Part shown: positions 10,253 through 19,640 of the stretch, piece after piece
How the letters are laid out: every line of letters starts with the position of its first letter
Position numbering within the stretch: position 1 is the first letter of the stretch
NCBI GenBank assembly: GCA_004151065.3
Contig: NWUY0300030309.1
Span: 1 to 23,546, forward strand
Origin: Larix sibirica
Lineage: Eukaryota > Streptophyta > Pinopsida > Pinales > Pinaceae
DNA: 23,546 nucleotides
Direction of reading: 5' to 3'
Translations under genes and position numbers: made by a program
Notes under the pieces: model-generated
Told to the model about the DNA's origin: nothing
Database searches by the model: none
What the model saw: only the letters and a program-made list of their open reading frames with translations

Positions 10253-12940
10253 GGAACTCTTCTTCAAACAGTTTGCTGAGAAACTAAAATTTTCTCAGAG
10301 AAAGAGTGGCCACTCCTTCCTCAAGGGGTTCTATTTTGGGCATGGGGAAAGTAGATCTAGTACTTCAACCAAAAATTTCATAAGAACTTTTCTTCCAACA
10401 GTTTATTGGCCAACGTAAATTTTATCAGAGAAAGAGCAGTCGCTCCTTCTTCAAGGGGTTCTATTTTTAGGTGGGAAAAGTAAATGGTAAGGAGAAAGAG
10501 CATCTGCTCCTTCCCCAAGTAGTTCCATTGTGGATTTCTAATAATTTAGTAGATCATATGTAATTTCGGTGATTTTGGCTCCCTTAGAGAGACCTATCTT
10601 GGGGTTGGTGGACAACATGTTTCTTATATGATTGGGAATTATTAACTCATGCAATCTAGCCAATTTTTCCAATGAACATTGTTATTTGTATGGACCCTTT
10701 GAAAAAAGAATATTCTCTGAGAAAAGGAGTGGTCGATCCTTCTTCAAGGGGTTCTACCATGGGAGTGGAGAAAGTAGATGGTAAGGATAAAGAGCAGCCA
10801 ATATTTCTCCAAGTAGGTCCATTTTGGAGTTCTGGGAATTTAGTAGGTCATATATGAACTTGGGGAAGATGGAAATCTTTTGAAGAGCATCCCCCCCCTT
10901 CAAATAATATGGTGATTGGACATATAAATAACACTCGGCATTTCCCGATACCTTCGAATAGAATTTATAATTCACGGACATAAACAATTATATATATANN
11001 NNNNNNNNNNNNNNNNNNNNNNNNNNNNNNNNNNNNNNNNNNNNNNNNNNNNNNNNNNNNNNNNNNNNNNNNNNNNNNNNNNNNNNNNNNNNNNNNNNNN
11101 NNNNNNNNNNNNNNNNNNNNNNNNNNNNNNNNNNNNNNNNNNNNNNNNNNNNNNNNNNNNNNNNNNNNNNNNNNNNNNNNNNNNNNNNNNNNNNNNNNNN
11201 NNNNNNNNNNNNNNNNNNNNNNNNNNNNNNNNNNNNNNNNNNNNNNNNNNNNNNNNNNNNNNNNNNNNNNNNNNNNNNNNNNNNNNNNNNNNNNNNNNNN
11301 NNNNNNNNNNNNNNNNNNNNNNNNNNNNNNNNNNNNNNNNNNNNNNNNNNNNNNNNNNNNNNNNNNNNNNNNNNNNNNNNNNNNNNNNNNNNNNNNNNNN
11401 NNNNNNNNNNNNNNNNNNNNNNNNNNNNNNNNNNNNNNNNNNNNNNNNNNNNNNNNNNNNNNNNNNNNNNNNNNNNNNNNNNNNNNNNNNNNNNNNNNNN
11501 NNNNNNNNNNNNNNNNNNNNNNNNNNNNNNNNNNNNNNNNNNNNNNNNNNNNNNNNNNNNNNNNNNNNNNNNNNNNNNNNNNNNNNNNNNNNNNNNNNNN
11601 NNNNNNNNNNNNNNNNNNNNNNNNNNNNNNNNNNNNNNNNNNNNNNNNNNNNNNNNNNNNNNNNNNNNNNNNNNNNNNNNNNNNNNNNNNNNNNNNNNNN
11701 NNNNNNNNNNNNNNNNNNNNNNNNNNNNNNNNNNNNNNNNNNNNNNNNNNNNNNNNNNNNNNNNNNNNNNNNNNNNNNNNNNNNNNNNNNNNNNNNNNNN
11801 NNNNNNNNNNNNNNNNNNNNNNNNNNNNNAGACTAATATATTATCATTATAAATATTGCCAAGCTTTATGGTCCAAGAGAACCTTTTGGGAAGGAACAAT
11901 CACCCCTTTATCAAGGAGATGTGTCTTGGGGTTTGTGGAAGACATGTTCCTTGTATGATTAGGAATTAGTCACTCGTACAATCTATCATTTTTCAACAAA
12001 TTTCCTTATGTGTATGGACCTTAGAGAAAATAATGTTCTCAAAGAAAGAGAAGCCACTCCTTCCTCGAGGGATTCTATTTTGGGTGTGGGGAAGGTAGAT
12101 GGAAAGGAGAAAGAGAAACTACTCTTTCCCCATGTAGGTCCATTTTGTATTTCTAGGAATCTAGTAGCTCATATATGATTTCGGTGAATGCAGAAATCGT
12201 TTAAAGAGCGTCCACCCCTTCGAGGAATATGGGGTTTTAGCGGAGAAAGAGTGCCTATCCTTTCTTGGTGCCATCAAATACGATTCATAATTCACAGCCA
12301 TAAAAGAATGGTTTATATAGATGTTACTAATATATTATCACTATATAGGTGTTACATCCTATTTGACATTAGTTGGCATCAATGACAACCAATGTTCAAC
12401 ATGGATGACATGTTCCTTATATGATTAGGAATTAGTCACTCATGCAATCTATCGTTTTTCAATTAACTTCCTTATATGTATAGAACCTTTGAGAAAACAA
12501 TTTTCTCAGAGAAAGAACAGTTGCTCCTTCCTCAAGGAGTTCTATTTTGGGGGTGGGTAAAGTATATGGTAAGGAGAAAGAGCATCCGCACTTTACCCAA
12601 GTAGGAATTTTATGGAGCTCGGGGAATGTATTAGATCATATATGATTTTGGGAAAGTCGGTAATCATTTAAATAGCATCCACCTCTTCGAGGATTCTGGA
12701 GTCTGGACAGATAAAGAGTGCTCATCCTTTCCTGATACCGTCGAAAGGAATTCATAATTCACAAACATAAGTGAATCGATATATTATATATAGATGGTAC
12801 TAATAATATATTATCATGATAAATGTTTCTAATATTTATGTTCCAAGCAACCCTTTTAGGAAGGAACAGTCACTCCTTCCTCGAAGAGACATATCTTGGG
12901 GTTTGTGGACAACATGTATCCTGTTTGAGTAACGATTGCT
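10253..12940. repeat. Satellite-like tandem array, units about 470-500 bp, interrupted by an N gap
   Basis: Several phrases recur in fixed order: AGAAAGAG....CTCCTTCCTCAAGG, GTTCTATTTTGGG, GGTAAGGAGAAAGAGCA, CAAGTAGGTCCATTTTG, TAGTAGGTCATATATGA, TTCATAATTCACA, ACTAATATATTATCA and GACATGTTCCTTATATGATT. The last phrase lies at about 10611, 11929, 12407 and 12908, giving periods near 478 and 501 bp right of the gap. The TAGTAGNTCATAT anchor lies at about 10547, 10841, 12162 and 12629. The left end holds a shorter duplication of about 125 bp (10253-10380 and 10381-10505). Units differ at many positions, so the array is old. ORFs at 10672-10857, 10754-10987, 12188-12385 and 12823-13014 are repeat shadows. 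Confidence 0.8.
10999..11829. other. Assembly gap (Ns) inside the tandem array
   Basis: 831 undetermined bases. Both flanks belong to the same repeat: the left edge ends in TTCACGGACATAAACAATTATATATATA and the right edge resumes at the ACTAATATATTATCA phrase that normally follows it. The gap therefore most likely replaces collapsed or unresolved copies of the array. An apparent long minus-strand open frame across it is an artefact of the Ns. Confidence 0.95.
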
Positions 12941-13149
12941 CATACTTTATCCAATCACTTCATTCTCTTTTAGGAAATATTTCTTTTTCCATTCTCACAT
13001 TGATCTTCTTATAAAGAACGATAGCATACAATAATATTATTATCTCAGAGAACATAGATATAATTGATGATATATAGTGGAAAATATTATTCTCTTTTTA
13101 AATTAAGTGATTATTTTTTAAATTATGTGTATTTTCATTGTGTTACTAT

Positions 13150-13960
13150 TATTTTGTATTTCAGAAAATTTGGCTTCGGAAATGGATCTTGGTTCTTAAC
13201 AATGTGGTGACCTACTTTTGAAAGGATTAAAGGTTGTTGTGGAAATTTCTTTTCAAGAAAGAAATATATTGCATAATATTGACATTCGTGATGGATATAT
13301 CATTATTAACGTTACCAAGGTTTTAAATGCATATCTTCATTTTCCCTATCCATCAGAAGGTGTAGGTACATTATCAGAGGAAGTTGGTGGTTGTATTCAG
13401 TGGAATACATCTAAGATCATTAAACACGTTGTATCTTCTCTTTAATGGAATGAGGTTAATGATATACCAGTTTCCACTTCCACGATTGTAGAACATATTA
13501 TTCTAAGTGGATATAGATATTATTGTATCATGATAAAAGTTAAGTTGCTACATAAGTGTTCAAAATGCAAGGATTTCATTTCCATAGGTTTCGTAACAAA
13601 TTTCAATGATAAATATTTTATTGGAATTATTTTTTGGTGCTTTCTCCTATGATATTTTGGTGGATGAAGTGTTTTTTTCTTGTATATCCTTCTCTCCAGG
13701 ATTAAATAGTGGAGGTATTGTAGTATGGCCAGTTAAAAGAATCATAGATTTTAATATAGGTACGTTATTGTCTATTAAAAGCGATTTCAACAATAATCAG
13801 TCTGAAGTTGCAGACAAAGTATCAAGCCAAAATCACAATATCAAGTTTATGGGAGAGAAGGTTAATTTGACACATTAATTTATTTTAAATCCAAATTATA
13901 TTGCTCACGGAATAGCGTCAAGTGTTTTTGAAGGATATATATATAGTACAATTTAAGCCA
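13150..13960 (+). pseudogene. Fragment of plant transposon-type gene with DUF8039-like repeats
   Basis: Three adjacent stretches look like decayed copies of one plant domain resembling DUF8039, a domain of unknown function found in transposon-derived plant genes. Repeat 1 (13218-13445) has ILHNIDIRDGY, INVTKVLNAYLHFPYPSEG and VGGCIQWNTSKII. Repeat 2 (about 13570-13760) has IGFVTNFNDKYFIGI, then in a shifted frame FGAFSYDILVDEVFF and GGIVVWPVKRII. Repeat 3 begins at about 13888 with NPNYIAHGIASSVF and soon breaks. The shared pattern is a start with a small hydrophobic segment, a V-[ND]-x-V strand and an I-x-W-[NP]-x-x-[KR]-I end. Upstream, TTTTGTATTTCAG at about 13152-13164 resembles a plant 3' splice site. 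Frameshifts and stops make it non-functional. The assignment is from motif recognition, not a search. Confidence 0.45.
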
Positions 13961-13992
13961 CTAGATGGACTGAGTTTGGTATTTTAGTTTAG

Positions 13993-14241
13993 AAAGTCTT
14001 CTACAATTGTGAGGATTGTGGTTTATTTGAAGGTTCTCTTGTAAGACGACCTGGAAACCATTTGCTTGACCTCAATGATGTTCTTTTGGATGTCATACTA
14101 AAAATGAAGACAGAGGAATACATGGTCAATATTTGGAAGATCACTGAAGAATGTCCTTTGCAGATGGTCCTTCCAGGTATTCCCCATTGTGAATATACGT
14201 GCATGTCAAAGTTAATACGACAAGGCCATGCAATTCTGTAA
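13993..14241 (+). other. Readable 82-codon stretch, unrecognised
   Basis: One plus frame is free of stops from just after a TAG near 13990 to a TAA at about 14239. It contains YNCEDCGLF, RRPGNHLLDLNDVLLD, EEYMVNIWKI and IPHCEYTC. Composition is protein-like, with Cys, Trp and His spread through it, unlike a random AT-rich frame. It sits between the DUF8039-like repeats and the transposase-like relic, so it may be another piece of the same decayed element. I do not recognise the domain. The opposite-strand frame over the same bases (14001-14249) is taken as its shadow, though I cannot exclude the reverse. Confidence 0.35.
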
Positions 14242-14460
14242 ATCGGCAAGCTGTAACTAAAAAATCAAAATAAATTCAAGCTAAGTACCTTATCGGATTG
14301 GAATTGATGAAGTTGCATTCCTTTAAAGCATTGGCACTGAATATTGTTGTTCAAATCTACGCCAAATACTAAGCTATGATTTATAAAATTGTAGAGGACA
14401 ATTCAAACAACTCTCCACATCTTACACGATTAATCAGTGAAGANTGGTTTGCTGCGAAAA

Positions 14461-14859
14461 ATGGCAAGTGAAGAAATCGAACATATTAGTCTGCATACAT
14501 TATCAAAATCCTAATTTACCAAGGTGATGAGAGAATATTTTCGAGATGTTAGAATTTCTTAAAAAAACTCCTTTGTTAGGTGTAATGAGTGCATTACAAT
14601 ACATGATAGGATAAAGGGGACCACTAATCCAGATGAGGTGGAAAGGTTGCGAGGACATCAGGCATCCCATAATAAATATATTGCAAGTTGTCTCCAAATG
14701 TATTATTCTCATAGATTAGATTCCCAAAAAACTCCAAGGACTTATTTGAGTATTTTTCATGACAAAATGGATAAGTCAACGACTTCCATTCCAAGGATGG
14801 GTAAGAAGGAAAAGGTTTTTAGTAATGTTAGCAATTGTGTTAAGATTTTTGGAGTGTGA
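14461..14859 (+). pseudogene. Transposase-like remnant with CNEC and HDKMD motifs
   Basis: From an ATG at 14461, a single frame runs 133 codons with only two TAA stops (14512, 14560). Landmarks in order: SLHTLSKS, TKVMREYFRDVRIS, SFVRCNECITIHDRIKG, LRGHQASHNKYIASC, MYYSHRLDSQ, YLSIFHDKMDKSTTSIPRM. This order of a Y-F-x-x-V segment, a Cys-x-x-Cys pair, a His/Tyr-rich helix and an I-x-D-[KG]-M-D motif matches what I recall of a transposase-like family found in plants, where the Asp residues would be part of a DDE-type site. The fragment ends with a stop soon after HDKMD, so the rest of the catalytic domain is missing. It directly precedes the foldback repeat. It is inactive; the family assignment is tentative. 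Confidence 0.5.
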
Positions 14860-14884
14860 CTGCATAGAATATTAGAAATACTGA

Positions 14885-15230
14885 TGTGTTTCAGGTGGAC
14901 ACTCCACCCATCTTCAGGATCATGAATGAAGCTGAGCTTCTCAAAGGTTCGGGTCTGTTGAAGACCATCCCTCTCCATAGAGGTGAAGAATTTGAGCATG
15001 TATGTTTCCAGTGTTCAGCCATTGTATTGAATTTTCTGGAGTATCACTTAGTGGTTTATGATGACCGACGTGTTTCGGGTGGACACTCCACCCATCTTCA
15101 TTTGTGATCCTGAAGATGGGTAAAGTGCCCACCCGAAACGTGTTGGTCGTCATAAACCACTACACAGTGATATTCCAGAAAATTCAATACAATGGCTGAA
15201 CGCTGCGGAAACATACATGCTCAAATTGTA
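14885..15230. repeat. Foldback inverted repeat, arms about 115 bp, with an extra partial direct copy
   Basis: The left arm (about 14988-15103: GAATTTGAGCATGTATGTTT, then CAGCCATTGTATTGAATTTT, then GTGGTTTATGATGACC, ending in CACCCATCTTCA) is the reverse complement of the right arm (about 15112-15228: TGAAGATGGGT..., GGTCGTCATAAACCAC, AAAATTCAATACAATGGCTG, AAACATACATGCTCAAATT). The loop is only about 8-10 nt, centred near 15107. Mismatches are few (for example CTTAGTGG against CCACTACACAG). The outer 14885-14922 repeats the inner arm in direct orientation (GTGTTTCAGGTGGACACTCC against GTGTTTCGGGTGGACACTCC at 15070). The three overlapping open frames here are by-products. It is probably a foldback or MITE-like element, or a head-to-head duplication. 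Confidence 0.85.
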
Positions 15231-16508
15231 TTGAAAATTTCACGTATGAAGTTGAACTTTGTTATCGCCTGAAAATGCCCCCACGAGAATGAATCCAGAT
15301 GTGTCTGGATAATCATCTAGGGTGGTATGTTCCTGTCACCATTCACACTCCCTCTCACTTCCAGATTGGTTCATGCTAATCCGTGGGGGGTTTCCCAGAA
15401 AGATTTGAAGCTTTTACTTTGAATTCCTGGGGAAAATTGTCTCAATTCTGCAATAATCTTCACTGACCTGCAACTTATTACTTCAAATATGCACTTAATT
15501 CTTCAAATCAGCGAATATAAACTTCAGATTTATGATTAGATTATTCATTTTTATCTGTGTTATTTCCCTTATTTCTGCAAATATAATTGCAGAACAGCGA
15601 GCAAAATTGAGAAATCAGCAAGGTAAACACTTGAAGTCAGCATGTGAAAACTGAAACTTGTCACACACCTTGCAAATTTGTAACTTTTTGCTTATGACCG
15701 CAATGGAATTCTTCAAAATTCAGCTTTAAAACCACTTCAAAATAATTAATTTTGTTGATTGGTGTATGTGGTGTAAAAGAAGAAAACTTGCAAAGCAAAT
15801 GAATCTTACAAATTACAAACTTCACAAATAAAAGCTTCAAGCAGTAAGAGCTACAAAGTACAATTCTTACACACACTTAACACTCTTATATGGTCGCCAA
15901 AATATGTTCATTCCATCTCCATCATCATGAGTTGTAGAGACTCGAGAGTACATAGTCTTAACAATTTGGATTGATATTAGAGACGCTCAAGGATCACACA
16001 GATTTTTCGATTCCTCAGATTACTTGAAGTCATGAATATGGAAGTAATGTGAGTAGTCTCGACTCTGAAAGTAATATGAGAGGTAAGACCAGAACAAAAG
16101 CTTGTAATTCTCTTGAAGGTTCTAAGCCTAAAGCAGTGGAGAAGAGAAGAGAAGTGTAGCAAGAAGGATGAAAGGATAAAGACAATAATGGAAAACTCTT
16201 TTGTTTGCACCCCCTTTTTTTGGCTAGAGGATGTTCTGAGCTTGGAGTATTTTTGAAGATAAAGTGACCACTATGTTTGGCACAATTTCAAAGAATAGGC
16301 TAGGTGCCCTTCTTAGAACTTGAATCATGCACAAAGGAAGCACCTCATTTACCAAGAAAAGTGCAATTGCCAATAATACTAATAATTGGAGCAGCCTGCT
16401 TTGCATCATGTGCATGCATGAAGTGGGATGCCTTATCTGCCAAGAAAAGCCGTGATCACATCCTATTCTGAATTGGACAAGATTCAATCATAAAACCACT
16501 GAACTTTT
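15231..16508. other. Intergenic region with no supported gene
   Basis: Ordinary sequence. Minus-strand frames at 15661-15876, 15977-16210 and 16224-16487 have no recognisable domain. I see no splice-supported gene, RNA gene or terminal repeat. The last 500 bp may belong to the same unit as the short direct repeat at 16509-16804. Confidence 0.4.
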
Positions 16509-16804
16509 CACGAGTGGAGAGCTCAACTATGCCTAAGAATAGCGCTGATGAATTCTGGAAATAACACAATTCTTTGCATGGATTGGTCAACTACAAACTG
16601 CTCGAAATATCTTGAAGTCAAGTGCTCTCTGCCAAATGTAAACTGTATAAATTGTGGATAAGATCATTTGGATTGACTTCAAATTTTGTGCCCTCTTCAA
16701 AAATGGAAAGCATATGCTGCCAAAACAATAACAAATAAAGGTGGCTAGACAAAGCAATGGGTATGGGCCATTCACAAATGGAGTGCCCAACTATGCCTAA
16801 GAAT
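16509..16804. repeat. Short direct repeat of about 33 bp flanking 230 bp
   Basis: CACGAGTGGAGAGCTCAAC at 16509, followed by TATGCCTAAGAATA, recurs at 16772 as CACAAATGGAGTGCCCAAC followed by TATGCCTAAGAATC. The two share about 28 of 33 positions. The interval between them (16542-16771) has no recognised gene. It could be an old duplication or the short repeats left by an insertion. Confidence 0.6.
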
Positions 16805-16817
16805 CAGTGTTGCACTT

Positions 16818-16920
16818 ATTGCCGATATATCGGATTTATCGCCGAGATTTTCCGAGGTCCGATATATCGGATTGAATATATCGCGATACATTGAATATAT
16901 CGCGAGTTGACCTAAAATAT
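16818..16920. repeat. Cluster of ATATATCG palindromes
   Basis: Two perfect 12-bp palindromes, CCGATATATCGG, lie at 16822-16833 and 16859-16870. They are followed by GAATATATCGCGATA (16874-16888, containing the palindrome TATCGCGATA) and TGAATATATCGCGAG (16891-16905), plus related TTATCGCCGAG and AATATCGCCC. At least six ATCGs occur within about 100 bp. I recall similar TATATCGG-type repeats from dispersed plant DNA. No gene is attached. Confidence 0.75.
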
Positions 16921-17266
16921 CGCCCTGCTATGCAAATTCTTTTATTTTTATTTTTTTTATTTTCTCTGAGGGTGTCTTTTAAGTCCCCGGGTTCAGTTTT
17001 AATCATTCATTTTGTGTTTTCTATATTGTGAGAGAGCAAGAGAGGAGTGGGAGAACGTTGTGCATTCATCTAAGGAGAAAGCCAAGGATTTTGCTGCCAT
17101 TAGTGNTAAATTTCTAAAAACACACTTGAAAATAGAAATTAAAAATATTTTACGACAAAGATAATTCAAAGGCCCAAAAAAATGCCTCAAAATGAAAATG
17201 TGTGATACTGGTATCAACCCTTTTTGAAACGGAGGTAAAAATAGCTACTAAAATTAGGAGAGAGAA

Positions 17267-17294
17267 AAACGAGAACTGTGTCGAGTTCTCGTTT
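17267..17294. repeat. Perfect 11-bp stem, 6-nt loop hairpin
   Basis: AAACGAGAACT (17267-17277) and AGTTCTCGTTT (17284-17294) are exact reverse complements separated by GTGTCG. It sits right beside the point where the gag fragment stops being readable (about 17310). No T-run follows on either strand, and a bacterial-type terminator would make no sense in this context. Confidence 0.6.
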
Positions 17295-17309
17295 CATAGT
17301 ATAAGTGGT

Positions 17310-18819
17310 TATATGTCTGCGTTATGATATTCTACTGCTTTAGGAGGCTATGTATATGTGACAACAACCCCGCAATGAACAATTCTTTATGTTCCTCTTT
17401 GGGAATTTGAAATGTCACCTTAACCATCAATGCTTTGAATCTTTGGTCAAATTCTCAGACCGTATCATTTGACAACTATTTAATCTCCTTTAACTCAGTA
17501 ATTATATACTGAATTGGACTTTGGCTTCTAAAATTCCTTTATCAATGCATCCTTGAAACCACCCAAAATTCTATTTGGTACAGTGACCTGATACTTCATA
17601 TACCATGTCATTACGCGATCCTTGAAAGTGGTTACCAACTGCGCCAACTTTATAGCATCATATTGGACTTTCTTTGCTTTCCATATTGCTTCACACACAA
17701 ACAAGTGTTGATCTGGATCGTCTGTGCCCACCCCATGGAATATAGGCATTCTCAAGGTAGGGTATATCCTCGCTATTGTATTCTATACAGTACCGATACA
17801 AGGTGTTACAGACTATGTCGGACTAGATGAATTTCCTCCACTACTTTGAATACTATTGCTATTGTTATTAACTAGAAATAACATATTTGGACTTCTTACA
17901 TCAGATATTGGGGACACACGCGGTGTCGTGGCTTCAATGTAGATTGCTATCTAAACATGACTACTTTCTTCAAACGGACCAAGATGTCTACCTTCCTCTT
18001 TCTCTGGGTGTGACAACCCTTCAATATGGGTTCCTGAACATAAATCTCTTCCTTGACACTCGTTTTGTTGCTTCTCTACCTCAACCGTAGTCCACTTCCT
18101 ACTGTCTTTCCAAAATCTTTTCCTTTCGTGTACTAATCCTGTCTCTTCTACTTTCACATCTTCTTCTCTACTCAGCATCCTCATCTCATCATTTCTTCAT
18201 TCATTCCCACCTTCCTTCATTTAGATCATTCTCTGGTCAACCCCCAGTTCTCTACTACGTGTGTAAGTGCTTAACTACTAGGTTGATCTAATTCCAATGT
18301 TATTGTTCCCTTGTCGGACAACAACATCTTAATTCAAGTATATAACGACTTTAGGTTCCTTCCACATGGATCCTTAAAGAACTCCTCTCGGCTGCATTGT
18401 AAGATTCAGTGTAGTCTACGACAAGCTCTATGACATACACCTTCAAAATATTATGCAACCAATAGTCTACTGCATCTAATATAGGATTACTTACAATGTT
18501 AACTAGTTAGATCTGTTCAAGGGTCTCGTTCCTTAGACCATCACTGCTATATATCAGGTTTGATTCAACTAACCTTAGCAACCACTCTGCTAAAAGTATA
18601 GGGAACTCAACGAAGAAAACTTCATACATATCTCTGTAAGTGTACTTCTGCAACCAGTGTTCCTTGCTAATCCGAGGGTTCTTAATCTATTTTTTGGTGA
18701 ATTCATAATCCTTTTCTTTTAGCCAATCTTATTTTTCTTCCTTCGTAAGTCTCCAAAGAACCATCAATCAAATCTCATGTCCCTTCAGGCGCATATCTTG
18801 GTCCCGACAATGGAACCAT
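17310..18819 (-). pseudogene. Ty3/gypsy-type LTR retrotransposon gag fragment, pol missing
   Basis: Gag forms the virus-like particle of LTR retrotransposons. The readable core (minus, 17755-17528) carries MPIFHGVGTDDPDQHLFVC, EAIWKAKKVQ, AQLVTTFKDRVMTWYMKYQ and FKDALIKEF, the usual plant Gag layout of G-x-x-x-D-P-x-x-x followed by A-x-x-W and a short W-Y-x-x pattern. It continues below 17527 in shifted frames (SQYITE-like, then EFDQRFKALMVKV, FQIPKEEHKELFIAGLLSHI) to about 17310. Upstream, an N-terminal region runs from an ATG at 18819 (MVPLSGPRYAPEGT) through YRDMYEVFFVEFPILLAEWL, VDYWLHNILKVYVIELVVDY and AERSSLRIHVEGT (about 18640-18355). A charged linker (18184-17951) follows. Several stops and frameshifts are present. 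Protease, reverse transcriptase and integrase are absent; sequence below 17300 is unrelated. The gag call is firm; the N-terminal extension is inferred from continuity. Confidence 0.7.
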
Positions 18820-19640
18820 TTGTTCGTGTGTGGGAAGACCAAGGGTTCATCATAATTTTCACCAACAAAACCCAAGGCATCGGCCCTTTCGACATCACCT
18901 ACAAGCAGGCGAAGTCTCACTAGAGGTATATAGGGGAACTACATGAACCAAGCTTCTATAGTGCTGAAGGGATCTGAACATTTTTCTAACTGATCTACCA
19001 TTCATTGATTGACTATGGAATATAATATAACTTACTCATGGGAATAGATAATACATTCATGATGGCAACATAACATAGCATCCATGTGCACATTAGACCT
19101 AAGCATTCATCGCTTTCAATACAAGTGTAATATACTGCAAAGAGAGGTATTTATTCTCATTACCAATGGAACAGTCTTACATAATTTGTGCAGTACGCAA
19201 CCATTCTTTATTATAGACTTCAACTATCGAGCATTACAGATAAAAACAGTGACTCATGAAAATACAACATGACAGTTATCATGAGTAATACTTCTCCAAC
19301 ATAAATAACAAAATTTCAGGAAAAAGTTTTCTCAACCCTTAAAACCCTTACACATTTATACATCACAACATCGGCTGAACCCGCTACAAAGTGGAACAAA
19401 CACCTAACTAACTTCTTCCTTCTACGTGGTTTTGGTCCAATTTTTAAGTTGTCTCACAGTCGATCTCTGGTACGCAACTTCGAAGACAGGTCCAAAACCT
19501 ACTCCAACGCAAGTTAGTCTTATGAGGATGATGCAGTTAATATTTTGTAGTAGCATGGCTCGAGGTGACTCGATCAGTTTAGTTGGTAAGGCTATGAAAT
19601 GGCCCATACTTGTATTGAAAAAGTTTTGTTAGTTGAAGTA
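18820..19640 (-). other. Possible leader/LTR of the gypsy-type element
   Basis: On the minus strand this precedes the gag ATG at 18819. A TATAAAT-like motif lies at 19354-19360 (minus strand GATGTATAAATGTG). No second LTR exists in the window to compare with, and I found no convincing primer-binding site, so the LTR ends cannot be set. Overlapping open frames at 19084-19272, 19422-19607 and 19426-19632 have no recognisable content. Confidence 0.3.

Noticed and set aside
10988-11899. 303-codon minus-strand ORF
   Set aside because: It consists almost entirely of Ns in the assembly gap.
10253-12940. CRISPR-like array
   Set aside because: The repeat units are hundreds of bases, diverged and contiguous, without uniform short repeats and unique spacers, and the DNA is plant nuclear.
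14757-15153. Overlapping ORFs of 70-80 codons on both strands
   Set aside because: They arise from the inverted repeat, each arm giving mirrored frames; no independent coding evidence.
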